Positions 55,583-64,000 of a stretch of DNA of 64,000 nucleotides are shown in pieces; position 1 is the stretch's first letter; every line of letters begins with the position of its first letter. Position numbers and translations under genes: made by a program. Below the pieces are notes generated by a model, which was not told where the DNA came from, searched no databases, and worked only from the letters and a program-made list of their open reading frames with translations. The stretch covers positions 116,572 through 180,571 of the forward strand of contig JADJUV010000173.1 of assembly GCA_016716885.1 (NCBI GenBank), given 5' to 3'. Source of the stretch: Candidatus Trichofilum aggregatum (GTDB lineage: Bacteria; Chloroflexota; Anaerolineae; Promineifilales; Promineifilaceae).

Positions 55583-57538
55583 ATGATCCAAACGATCTTG
55601 ATTGCGAATCGGGGTGAGGTGGCTTGCCGGATTGTGCGGACGTGCCAGAAGTTGGGCATTCGCACCGTGGCGGTGTATTCGGATGCAGATGCCCAGGCCC
55701 TCCATGTACAACTGGCCGACGAAGCCATCAGGATCGGTCTGGCCCCGGTCAGTGAATCGTACCTGAACATTGAAGCGATTATCGCGGCCGCGCACCGCAC
55801 CCACGCCGACGCCATCCATCCTGGTTTTGGTTTCCTGGCCGAAAACCCGGCCTTTGCCCGTGCCTGCGCCACCGCTGGCCTCACCTTCATTGGCCCCACC
55901 CCAGAGGCGATTGAACTCATGGGCAACAAACGAGCGGCCAAAGAACAGATGGCGGCTGTGGGTGTGCCCATCATTCCCGGTTACGGTGGCCCGGATCAGT
56001 CCGATGAACGGTTTGCAGCTGAGGCCGCCCGGATTGGTTACCCCGTGATGGTAAAGGCGGCTGATGGCGGTGGGGGCAAGGGGATGCGCCGGGTGGAAAC
56101 GTCTGCCCAGCTACCAGACTCGCTCGCGGCCGCACGCCGAGAAAGCCTCTCCGCCTTTGGTTCGGCCGAACTCATCCTGGAAAGAGCGTTGACGCGGCCG
56201 CGACACATCGAATTCCAGATCATTGGGGACACACTGGGCCACCTCATCCACCTGGGCGAGCGGGAATGTTCCGTACAGCGCCGCCACCAAAAAGTGATTG
56301 AGGAAAGTCCTTCACCAGCATTGACCACCGAATTGCGACAGGAAATGGGCGCGGCCGCAGTACAAGTCGGTCAAACCATTCAATATGTCAATGCCGGAAC
56401 CGTCGAATTTTTACTGGACCAAAACGGCCAATTTTACTTTTTGGAGATGAACACCCGTTTGCAGGTGGAGCATCCGGTGACAGAGATGGTGACAGGCATT
56501 GACCTGGTCGCCTGGCAAATCGCCATCGCCGAAGGTCAAACGCTACCGCTGACCCAGGCGCAGGTAAGTTGGCAGGGGCACGCCATCGAGGCACGCCTTT
56601 ACGCGGAGAACCCAGCCAACCAGTTTCTACCTACTATTGGCGAGGTCGTTTTATGGCAAAACCCGGCGGGAGAGGGTCTGCGGGTGGACAGCGGCATTCA
56701 AAGCGGTGACACCGTTTCCATTCATTATGACCCCATGTTAGCCAAACTCATCGCCCACGGCCCGGATCGTCCCACCGCTATCCGCAAGTTGGCCCGGCTG
56801 ATAGAAGAGACATCCCTGTTAGGGTTGGAGCACAATTTATCTTATTTGCGTGAGGTGTTGACCCACCCGGCCCACCTGGCGGGGGCCTTGCACACCGGGT
56901 TTTTAGACGAACACTTTTCGGGCTGGCAAGTGCCACCCGGTGATGAGACGGTCGCTTTAATCGCGGCCGCGTTGGTACACTGGCAAACCACCAACAAAGG
57001 GTACTGGCGCAACAATCCCAATCAGCCGGAACGGGTGCGTTTTGGCCTGGCGGGGAAACCGGTAGAGGTGTGGTTGACGCCACCCGCCCGCGGCCGCGAC
57101 CTTTTCCACCTAAGCCTCTCTACCAACCCTGGCACTTCCTATCAAGTCCAACGTCAGCCAGCCATTTTGCCCGAAATCGTTTTAACTATAGACGGGCATC
57201 GCCAAAAAGTCCGGTTAGGGCAGAAGGGCGACAACTGGTGGATGCAAATTCGGACAAATGTGGTAAAGTTAAACGCGTTGGCGCTCTTGCCAGAACCAAG
57301 ACCACCAGCAAGTGCAGGTGGTAGTTTGCGTGCTCCCATGCCGGGGGCAGTGATCGAGGTTCTCGTCGCCGTAGGACAATCCGTAACGGCCGGGCAAGCC
57401 CTTCTCAAACTAGAAGCAATGAAAATGGAACATACAATTCGTGCGGCCGCAGATGGCGTTGTGGCAGCGATTTACTATCAGCCAGGAGACACGGTACAGG
57501 CTGATGCTCAGCTAATCGCTCTCAAAGATGAAGTTTAG
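55583..57538 (+). CDS. Acyl-CoA carboxylase biotin carboxylase/BCCP subunit
   Basis: 651 residues: biotin carboxylase domain (I-L-I-A-N-R-G-E-V-A-C-R-I at the start, ATP-grasp G-G-G-G-K-G-M-R, H-I-E-F-Q-I-I-G-D, E-C-S-V-Q-R-R-H-Q-K, E-M-N-T-R-L-Q-V-E-H), a linker, and a C-terminal biotinyl domain with the modified Lys in E-A-M-K-M-E-H. Length and order fit the alpha subunit of methylcrotonyl-, geranoyl-, propionyl- or acetyl-CoA carboxylases. The neighbouring acyl-CoA dehydrogenase and hydratase favour methylcrotonyl- or geranoyl-CoA, but the beta subunit is not in view. Start at 55583; a TTG two codons earlier is weaker. Confidence 0.92.
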   Translation: MIQTILIANRGEVACRIVRTCQKLGIRTVAVYSDADAQALHVQLADEAIRIGLAPVSESYLNIEAIIAAAHRTHADAIHPGFGFLAENPAFARACATAGLTFIGPTPEAIELMGNKRAAKEQMAAVGVPIIPGYGGPDQSDERFAAEAARIGYPVMVKAADGGGGKGMRRVETSAQLPDSLAAARRESLSAFGSAELILERALTRPRHIEFQIIGDTLGHLIHLGERECSVQRRHQKVIEESPSPALTTELRQEMGAAAVQVGQTIQYVNAGTVEFLLDQNGQFYFLEMNTRLQVEHPVTEMVTGIDLVAWQIAIAEGQTLPLTQAQVSWQGHAIEARLYAENPANQFLPTIGEVVLWQNPAGEGLRVDSGIQSGDTVSIHYDPMLAKLIAHGPDRPTAIRKLARLIEETSLLGLEHNLSYLREVLTHPAHLAGALHTGFLDEHFSGWQVPPGDETVALIAAALVHWQTTNKGYWRNNPNQPERVRFGLAGKPVEVWLTPPARGRDLFHLSLSTNPGTSYQVQRQPAILPEIVLTIDGHRQKVRLGQKGDNWWMQIRTNVVKLNALALLPEPRPPASAGGSLRAPMPGAVIEVLVAVGQSVTAGQALLKLEAMKMEHTIRAAADGVVAAIYYQPGDTVQADAQLIALKDEV

Positions 57539-57798
57539 GCTAGACATTTAAAATTTGACAGGTGATGTTCAATGCAAATTTGAGCCAATCCTGATTCAGA
57601 TTATTTAATGCCTCAGTCATTTTGGCAAAGCAGTCAGGCCACTTTATAATCTGAGGGATTCATAGGGGTCAGACCAAAAAAGCCCCCACCGCACACCGCA
57701 ATTATCCCTTTTATTCACCAGGGAAGTGGAAAAAAGTTGATTGAACTCAGAAGTATTATCGAGCTGGCGGTGACGAACGGCGATATTTGGAGGCAGGA

Positions 57799-58426
57799 AT
57801 GAGTGCAGAAGGCGAATTTTTTTATCCGAACCGATGGGCTTTAATTGTACTGACATCGGCGGAAGAGATTGTAGGTGACAAAGGGGTAGCAGCTTTGTTA
57901 AACATGGCTGGTCTACAGGAGTATATCAGTAGCTACCCCGCCGATAACATGAAAAAGGATTTCCCTTTTGATCATGTAGCCCGCTTACAAAAGGCGTTTG
58001 GTGATATGTACGGACCGCGTGGGGCCAGGGTTTTCTCTACCCGTGCCGGTCAGCAATCTTTTAAGGATGGTTTGGCCCGCTTTGGTAGTGTCAAACAGGC
58101 GTTTGATCTGGCCATGCGTGTAGGCACATTTGAGCAACGCATGAATATCGCCTTGGGCTTCTTTGCCAAATGGTTTAATACGGTCAGCGATCAGGTTGTT
58201 TCCACAGAGATTACGGATGACCATTGGGTCTGGTACATTGAGCGATGCCCTATGTGTTGGGGGCTGAAATCAGATCAGCCGATTTGTCATCTGGCGGTTG
58301 GGGGTTCTGCAAGCGGCGCGACATTTTGCCAGTCAGGGTAATCGGTACCGGGTAGATGCCGTGGAATGCATTGCCGTAGGTGCTCCTCGTGGCATCATCA
58401 AAGTACAAAAAGAGCCAATTGGCTAA
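57799..58426 (+). CDS. V4R-like (4-vinyl reductase) sensor domain protein (one frameshift)
   Basis: About 208 residues when repaired, from the ATG at 57799 with GGAGG upstream. The C-terminal part has E-R-C-P-M-C-W-G with cysteines spaced as in V4R proteins, followed by A-V-G-V-L-Q-A, N-R-Y-R-V-D-A-V-E-C-I-A-V-G and a stop at 58424. The frame as written is lost at five G (58300-58304), one base too many, and would stop at 58341. V4R domains bind small hydrophobic ligands and zinc. There is no partner domain and it is expressed alone, with its own terminator. Confidence 0.75.
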
Positions 58427-58443
58427 AAAATGAATGGGCAAAT

Positions 58444-58481
58444 AAAAAAGGGTTGTGTGCTAAAGGCACACCCCTTTTTTT
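58444..58481 (+). terminator. Rho-independent terminator after the V4R-like gene
   Basis: GGGTTGTGTGC (58450-58460), loop TAAA, GGCACACCCC (58465-58474), then seven T. An A-run precedes the stem, so it could also act on the other strand. Confidence 0.9.
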
Positions 58482-58486
58482 GCGTA

Positions 58487-58650
58487 GGGGGGGAAAAAAG
58501 AGAAGGGGGGGGGGGGGAAACCTCGTTCAAGAGCCTGCGTTGGCCTCACCCTCGGTTTGTCGGAAACCCCCTAACCGCCCCAGGGGGGATTCGGGCGGGC
58601 TGGGCGCGTCTCTCGTCTCAGCTCCGTCGGTTGTTTAACCCTTGATCCTT
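58487..58650. repeat. Poly-G tracts and partial copy C of the long intergenic repeat
   Basis: Runs of 7 G (58487-58493) and 13 G (58505-58517) are followed by CCTCACCCTCGGTTTGTC (about 58550) and a tail GTCGGTTGTTTAACCCTTGATCCTTTGAGCGAT that match parts of copy B. The copy is truncated and rearranged. It fills the gap between convergent genes. Confidence 0.65.
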
Positions 58651-58657
58651 TGAGCGA

Positions 58658-59359
58658 TTAATTGACCAGAACCGCGTTCGCCACAATCACCAATAGGAAG
58701 GTGAGTAGAGTGAAGGGGTGGGCGCGGCTTTTGAAGAGGTAGAGCAGGCGCGGCGGGCCGAAGAGGAGCACGAACAGGGGGATGATGAGTAGGGACTGGA
58801 GCCACGGGGATACACCATCCAGATAGGGCGCGGCCGCGAGGTGGCCCACCATCACGCTCATCATCAGGTTCACGCCTGACAATGCCAGGAATAACTGCCC
58901 GTTGTTGCGGCCCAGCTCCAGCGTGGTATCAGTGGGGGTGCTCAGCACCAGCATGTACATGAACGCCAGAACCACCCACAACAGCGGCCCCAGGAGCAAA
59001 TAATAGCTTAGTCCGGTGTCGCCCAGTTCCACCTGGGTAATCGTGCGGAAAAAGCCGGACTGCTCCACCATCACCCAGGACAAAAACAAGCTAAAGAAAA
59101 ACCCCATCACCCGGCGGCGGTCTTCGCTGAGCCACGGTTGCAACACGCCCCAAACGTGACCATCCGGTTGGAGCCGGAGTTTTTTGAGCAGATGAACGGC
59201 GATGGCGTAGAGGATGAACGCGGCCGCGATAATCAAAGCCGCGCCTGTATTCCGTTCTGGTAACGATTGTTCTAACCAGGGAACCAGCATCATCGCCAAC
59301 CCCACCGCCAACACATCAGCGGCTACCGGCAAGAGAGTTTGACTGTTTTGTTTCATCAT
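58658..59359 (-). CDS. Multi-pass membrane protein of unknown function
   Basis: 233 residues with about six hydrophobic helices (for example A-D-V-L-A-V-G-L-A-M-M-L-V, A-L-I-I-A-A-A-F-I-L-Y-A, G-P-L-L-W-V-V-L-A-F-M-Y-M, S-L-L-I-I-P-L-F-V-L-L-F-G). I do not recognise a family. Its start codon overlaps the stop of the rhodanese gene (ATGA), so the two are translationally coupled and may cooperate at the membrane. GCGGCCGC copies at 58829 and 59220 put Ala-Ala-Ala in membrane helices. Confidence 0.75.
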   Translation of the reverse strand: MMKQNSQTLLPVAADVLAVGLAMMLVPWLEQSLPERNTGAALIIAAAFILYAIAVHLLKKLRLQPDGHVWGVLQPWLSEDRRRVMGFFFSLFLSWVMVEQSGFFRTITQVELGDTGLSYYLLLGPLLWVVLAFMYMLVLSTPTDTTLELGRNNGQLFLALSGVNLMMSVMVGHLAAAPYLDGVSPWLQSLLIIPLFVLLFGPPRLLYLFKSRAHPFTLLTFLLVIVANAVLVN

Positions 59360-59757
59360 TGGCCGGACTCAACCTGGCCGCCACTCCTGGCCCAGTGCAT
59401 AATGCCCCCCTTCAAGTTACGCGCCCGGAAGCCGTTCTGCTGGAGAAAAGCGGTCACGCTGTACGAGCGATTGCCCGACGCACAGATGACCACGATATCG
59501 GCGGTTTTGTCCAATTTGTGCAACTGGGCTGGAAGCTGGTTCATGGGCATGTGCTGACTGCCGGGCACGTGCATCTGTTGCCATTCGTAGTTTTCGCGCA
59601 CATCCAGCAGAATGGGGCGGTTCTCGTTTTGCCATTCGGCCATGAAGTCGGCGGTGCTGACTTCGGGGATGGTAGGGGGTGGGGTAGAAGGGGGGGCGGG
59701 CCTCGCGGCCGCGGCTGTTTCGTCCTGTTTACCAAACAATTTACGCAAAAATCCCAT
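59356..59757 (-). CDS. Rhodanese-like domain protein
   Basis: 133 residues from the ATG at 59757 (MGFLRKLFG); the longer frame to 59811 is less likely. A Pro/Ala-rich linker precedes one rhodanese domain with L-L-D-V-R-E-N-Y-E-W, the catalytic Cys in I-C-A-S-G-N-R-S, and G-G-I-M-H-W near the end. Such proteins transfer or carry sulfane sulfur. It overlaps the start of a membrane protein gene by 4 bases and is transcribed with it. The N-terminal amphipathic stretch could tether it to the membrane. Confidence 0.9.
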   Translation of the reverse strand: MGFLRKLFGKQDETAAAARPAPPSTPPPTIPEVSTADFMAEWQNENRPILLDVRENYEWQQMHVPGSQHMPMNQLPAQLHKLDKTADIVVICASGNRSYSVTAFLQQNGFRARNLKGGIMHWARSGGQVESGQ

Positions 59758-59859
59758 CGGGTTGCCTCTTTGTGCCAAAAATAAACTGTACCACCGAAGT
59801 TTACTTGGCATTATCCATTCGGCAAAAATTGGGGAGAGAGGTCTCCAGTCTCCAGTTCC

Positions 59860-62459
59860 TCAGTTGGCACTGAGGGCACAGCGGAAACCCACATCGTCCA
59901 GGGCGGCATCGGGTTCCAGGGGGCGGCGGTGGGTGGTGCGGGCTTCATCCAGGCCGGTGATGTCAAAGATGCGGAAGCTACCACCCCGTACCACGCGCAA
60001 AACGCCGAGGTCTGGCCCGATGGGGTTAGTCTGCGGGGATTGGGCATAATAATCAGGCGCGTACCAGTCGGCAACCCATTCCCAGGCGTTGCCAGCCATA
60101 TCGGCCAGGCCCAGCGGCGAAAGGGCGGCCGGGAAGTTGCCGACGGGAGTAAGGCCGGTGAAGTGGTCGTTGATGTTGGCCAGGACGGCGTTGGGTTCGT
60201 GGCCCCAGGGATAGAGCAGGCTGTCGCGGCCGCGTGCCCCATATTCCCATTCCGCTTCCGTGGGCAGACGGCCACCGCGCCACTCACAGTACGCGGCCGC
60301 GTCCGCCCAACTCACATTCGTCACCGGCCAATCGGCCTGCCCTTCCGGGTACGAAGCCACCCCACCCGGCTCCGGGGCCTGGGTGATGGTGATATTGGTG
60401 TAATAAACGTTCAACCAGATAGAGCCACCGGCATCATAATCGCCGCCCGTGTTGCCAAACAGCCAGACCGAAATTTCTGGCGCGTCCGAGTTAATTTGTT
60501 TGTCTTCCGGGTTGGCGGGGGCGAAACAACAACTGCCATCGGCACGGGGCAGATAATGTTCACTGTGATCGCGCACACCTTCGTTGAACATGACGTGGAT
60601 GCCCAGGTCGGTAAAGAGCAGTTCGTCGTTCAGGTAGACATTGGCCGTGCCCCAGGTCGCCAGAAAGGCAGTCATCTCTGGGTAGCGGGGGGTTTCGTTG
60701 CCGCTGTTGCCGTGCATGACCACAAAATCGGCGATGCCCCCTTCTTTGAACGGCGCGTTATCCCCTTGAAATGAGGTTTGCTCGATGCGGAAGTCGCCGC
60801 TGAAGGTGGGAACCTCGCCCTCGACGCCACCACCGGTTGCCGTTTCGCCACCGGTGATGATGGTTCCCGTGAAGGTGGCAACCAGTTCGCCCGTGTCATT
60901 GTCGGCGTCCAGGTTGAGGCTGAGTGAACCAGCGCCGGGTTGTACGCTGATGCCCGCATAATCGAAGCGATTGTCGGGATCACCCAGGGCGAAGGGGGCG
61001 CTGGCTTCTAGTTGCCATTGGGAGGGTTCGGCTTTGAGCCAATGGGTGGGGGCGGCGTGGCCGGTCGCGGCCGCGAACTCGGCATAAGCCCCATTGGTTA
61101 CTTCGGTAGGTCCAGGTAGTAGGGGACTAGTTCCACCAGGTGGGGTGGGGCTTCGTCGGCGTTGCCGCTGTTGTTACCCATGACAAAGGTGTTGCCGGGA
61201 ATGTACACCATGCCGGGAATGTCCGGGGGCGGCGGGCAGGGTCGCGGTGGGGCCGTCGGGCTTGGCGGGGTCGGTGGGCAGGGCGGCCACCTCGGTGCTG
61301 AGCGGGCTGGTGGCGGTGGGAACCGTGGCGATGGCGGTGGGCTGGCGCAAGATGAAGGCCAGGGCAATAAGGGTGACGGCGACAATGGCCACCAGCGGCC
61401 AGACCCAGGTGGGTAGCGGCCGCGCCCCAGCAGATGGAGCCGACAGGGCGGGCGTGGGTGGCGGCGTGGGATTCACCTCGGTCAGGGCCATTTGCGAGGG
61501 GGTGGGCGAGGCGGGTATGAGGGGTAACGTGGCCGCGAACGGGGTGGTCATTTCGGGGGTGCTGATGAGGGCGGTCGGGATGGGGGTGGGCTGGGTGAGC
61601 GGACGCCCAAGCAGGAGTGCTTCGACGGTGGTGGTGAGATCAGAGGCCATCGCGGCCGCGTCCTGATAACGGTGCGCCGGTTCCTTCTCCAACGCCTTCA
61701 AAATGACCCGCTCCACGCCGGGGTCCAGGCCAGGCACGAGCCGATGGGGCGGCTCTGGGGCTTCGTTGAGGCGGCGCATCATCAGGGTGGGGCCATTTTC
61801 CCCTTCGTAGGGCCGCCGACCGGTGATCATTTTGTACAATAGACCACCGAGGGCATAAATATCAGTGGCCGGGGTGACGGGCTGGTTGAGTACCTGCTCC
61901 GGGGCCATGTAGTCGGGTGTGCCTGTGGCCAGGCCAGTGTTGGTGAGGCGGCTATCACCGAGCAGTTGCACAATGCCAAAATCGGCCAGGAACAGCTGCC
62001 CGGCCTGGTTAATGAGAATATTGGCCGGTTTAATGTCCCGGTGGATCATCTGGCGTTGGTGGGCGAAATGGGCGGCTGAGGCGACCTGGGCAAAGAGGTA
62101 GGCGGCTTCGGGCACGGGAAGGAGCCGCCACGCGCTTCCAGGTAATGCTCCAGGGATTGGCCGTTGATGTATTCCATGACCATGTAGTACAGGCCATCGG
62201 CGGTCACATCGAAGTCGTAGACCTGGACGATGCTGGGGTGGCGTAGGGAAGCAGAGGTGCGGGCTTCGCGGCGGAATCGTTCGACGAAGCCGGGGGTGTC
62301 GGTGAGGAAGGGGTGGACGATTTTGATCGCCAGTTCGCGGCCCAGTTCCGGGTGATGGGAGCGGTACACCTCGGCCATGCCGCCACGCCCGATAAGGCTT
62401 TCTAGTTTGTATTTGCCGACCATGCGGCCGGTGTGATAAGCGAAGGATGAAGCGGTCAT
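59860..62459 (-). pseudogene. Ser/Thr kinase fused to an FGE-like domain, three frameshifts
   Basis: The first frame (62459 to about 62115) has a kinase N-lobe: G-R-G-G-M-A-E-V-Y, A-I-K-I-V. The second (to about 61220) has H-R-D-I-K-P-A-N-I-L, D-F-G-I and Y-M-A-P-E-Q, a Pro/Thr linker and one membrane helix (W-V-W-P-L-V-A-I-V-A-V). The third frame starts an FGE-sulfatase (SUMF1) domain (G-M-V-Y-I-P-G-N-T-F-V-M-G); the fourth (about 61105 to 59860) completes it (R-L-P-T-E-A-E-W-E-Y, N-A-W-E-W-V-A-D-W, V-V-R-G-G-S-F). About 150-200 residues of beta-rich sequence interrupt the domain. The formylglycine Cys pair is absent. Single-base breaks suggest indels in a working gene: a membrane kinase with an extracellular sensor. 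Confidence 0.75.
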
Positions 62460-62513
62460 AAGGTTAAGGTGTAACGGTGTGGGCGATTGGGTTGAGGAGA
62501 AAGGAATAATTAA

Positions 62514-62690
62514 TGGTTGAACTGTTGAATGGTTGAATGGTTAATGAAGAGGGGATTTACCCTCACCCCCGGCCCCTCTCCCTGGGGAGAGGGTTAGGGG
62601 GTGATACCTCTCTGGTTAACATACGAATCACCTATCGTTAATCATTTTCAAATTCACCCATTCACCGTTTTAGATTGGTTCAATCTCCAA
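62514..62690. repeat. GTTGAATG octamers and C/G-rich hairpin
   Basis: Units GGTTGAAC, TGTTGAAT, GGTTGAAT, GGTTAATG (62514-62543) are followed by a palindrome CCCTCTCCCTGGGGAGAGGG (about 62573-62592) and a partly inverted tail (CGTTAATCATTTTCAAATTCACCC). This is the same family as 7279-7423 with an insertion of another hairpin. The 62460-62787 gap holds no gene. Confidence 0.7.
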
Positions 62691-62787
62691 ACAGCACTTT
62701 TCAAAGCCAATCGCCCTACGATTTCTGAACGGATTAAGGATAGTGGATTTTAGGGCAAGTGGCTACTAACTTCGGAGGGGATGACAG

Positions 62788-63715
62788 ATGGATGAGAATA
62801 ACTTTACGACCCTTTCACAGCGGTTTGTGGTTCCGGGGGTGCAGGCGATGGCCCTGATGGGTAGTTTTGCGCGGGGTGAGGCGGGGCGGTTTAGTGATGT
62901 GGATGTGGTACGGTTTTGGGGAACGCGGCCCCCCCCCCGGACCCCCCCCCGGCTTAGCTTCCCCTCCCCACTGGGCCGAAACTGCGGCAGCGTCCCCTTC
63001 CCTCTCCTTCACCCCAGGCCTCCCCCCAACGGGGGGGGGAACCCGAGGGACCCCCTCCTCGCCGGTTCGCATCTGGTTGCGGGGCGGCTGGTGGTGGTGA
63101 GTGATGTCACGCCGGAGCAGGTGACCCGCTGGTTCACGGAGCCGGATGAAGCGGTGAACACCATCGCCGGAGTGCGCTCCGCTCGGATTCTGTGGGACCC
63201 GGATGGGGTGCTGGCGGCCATCCAGACCCGCGCCCTGGCATTTGTCTGGGATGAGGGGATGCAGGCGAAGGCGAACCGCTGGGCCAGTGAGCAGATGGTG
63301 GGTTTGATTGAGGAAGTTCACAAGGGGTTGACGGGGCTAGAGCGGGATGATATGGGGCGGTTGTTGAATGCCCGTTTTGGCCTGTCGTGGTTATTGAACC
63401 GGGTGATGGCGGTGGCGAAGGGGGTGTTGCTGTCGGGGGATAATGGGTTTTGGGCGGAGGTCGCGGCCGCGGTGGGGCCAGATTCACCGTGGGGCCAGGT
63501 GGAACCGGGCCTTTGGGGTGAATAGTGTGGATGGTGTGCCGCCCAGCTTGCGACAGCAGGTTGAGGCGGGGTTGCACTTGTATGTCCTGACGGCGGAACG
63601 GTTGGCCCCGGTGTTGTCGGCGGAAACGCGGCCGCTGGTGCAGGCCACGGTGGCGTTGATTGACGCGATCTGGCGCATAAACCGATTACCCAGAATACGC
63701 TTTTTATGGCGATAA
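62788..63715 (+). pseudogene. Nucleotidyltransferase-domain protein with C-rich insertion and frameshift
   Basis: The N-terminus carries the polymerase-beta-like motif M-G-S-F-A-R-G-E-A-G-R-F-S-D-V-D-V-V. After it, about 145 bases (62917-63062) of very C/G-rich DNA with runs of ten and nine C encode a Pro/Gly/Arg stretch that interrupts the fold before G-R-L-V-V-V-S-D-V. The C-terminal helical half follows to 63525 and continues in another frame (F-G-V-N-S-V-D-G-V-P-P to 63715). The original was probably a two-domain nucleotidyltransferase of unknown substrate, similar to stand-alone proteins linked to resistance or tRNA-like functions. A start ATG at 62788 with GGAGGGG upstream is convincing. 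Confidence 0.6.
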
Positions 63716-64000
63716 TTTGCCCATTTGCGGGAGTATGTGGCTTCGGAGAGTACTAGTTTGGTGTATCTTAGTCACCTTTTAACTCTCAGCGCACGTACAA
63801 TGTTTTGTTCCCGGCATGGTGGTAAGGAAGCGGAAGCACGCAGATTACGGCGTTTGAGGATACGTGGCATTGGAATGCGTCGGCGCGGGCGATCTGCCGA
63901 GGTTGAATCGCACCGGTCGCCGGATCATGTGGGGAAGATGGTAGCCGCGCTTTTGCCAGTTTTGGTGGGCCGAGCCAGATGATGGCTTATTTGGTGATGA
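63716..64000. other. Window end; no clear gene
   Basis: A plus-strand frame of 85 codons (63725-63982, L-R-E-Y-V-A-S-E) is rich in Arg and lacks any recognisable motif; it may be a damaged extension of the preceding gene. I see no better candidate here. Confidence 0.3.

Overview
The window looks like chromosomal DNA of a Chloroflexota bacterium, probably Anaerolineae-like. This is inferred from gene style, not from a marker gene. Supporting traits are lipoproteins with Thr-Pro linkers, secreted beta-propeller proteins carrying a Y/F-x-P-L motif, an F420-type nitroreductase-like protein, MscS/GAF/PAS signalling proteins and a G+C content I judge by eye to be near 57%. I found no rRNA, tRNA, CRISPR array, transposase or phage gene.

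Layout. 0.1-5.2 kb: secreted propeller protein, VOC protein, tyrosine phosphatase, a repeat-bearing unknown protein and a broken lipoprotein. 5.2-7.2 kb: purH split into two genes. 7.4-12.4 kb: patatin-like lipase, F420-type reductase and two lipoproteins. 12.6-14.5 kb: ECF sigma factor, putative anti-sigma factor and MscS-like protein. 14.6-17.8 kb: hybrid sensor kinase, HD hydrolase and response regulator. 18-27.4 kb: TPR protein, M61-like peptidase, surface propeller protein, orphan molybdenum hydroxylase subunit, HDAC-like deacetylase and histidine phosphatase. 27.8-30.7 kb: three-GAF/PAS histidine kinase. 30.8-33.8 kb: MarR, ring-cleaving dioxygenase, carboxylesterase and VOC genes, resembling the Bacillus mhq quinone-detoxification genes and preceded by a promoter overlapping a palindrome. 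34-40.8 kb: TetR, ABC-2 permease, HlyD and two ABC ATPases (Ybh-like efflux), interrupted by an opposite-strand island of small membrane genes. 40.9-50.9 kb: sugar kinase, a heavily frameshifted SBBP/PKD protein, SRPBCC, DHH phosphoesterase, oligopeptidase B and a CDP-glucose dehydratase broken at a heptamer repeat. 51-57.5 kb: acyl-CoA dehydrogenase, enoyl-CoA hydratase, kinase-like, MOSC and biotin carboxylase genes, suggesting branched-chain acyl-CoA catabolism. 57.8-64 kb: V4R-like protein, rhodanese, membrane protein, Ser/Thr kinase fused to an FGE-like domain, and a damaged nucleotidyltransferase.

The most striking signal is not a gene. The octamer GCGGCCGC occurs about 125 times (hand count), roughly once per 500 bases, where about 3 are expected by chance. 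It lies mostly inside genes, where it is read as Ala-Ala-Ala, Arg-Gly-Arg or Arg-Pro. This resembles the cyanobacterial highly iterated palindrome HIP1 with a different core. A second layer consists of tandem 7-8 base repeats (GAGACTGA, GGAACTC, GTCAGCTT, TGCCACT, CACTCAG, ACCTGAA and others) that occupy the gaps between genes of the same operon, often form hairpins, and in several cases supply the stop codon or last codons of the upstream gene. Together they recall the HIP1 plus STRR repeats of filamentous cyanobacteria.

Many genes are broken by a single base, usually inside a short homopolymer, and the other frame continues the same protein. I read most of these as possible sequencing indels. 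The SBBP/PKD gene is damaged far more heavily.
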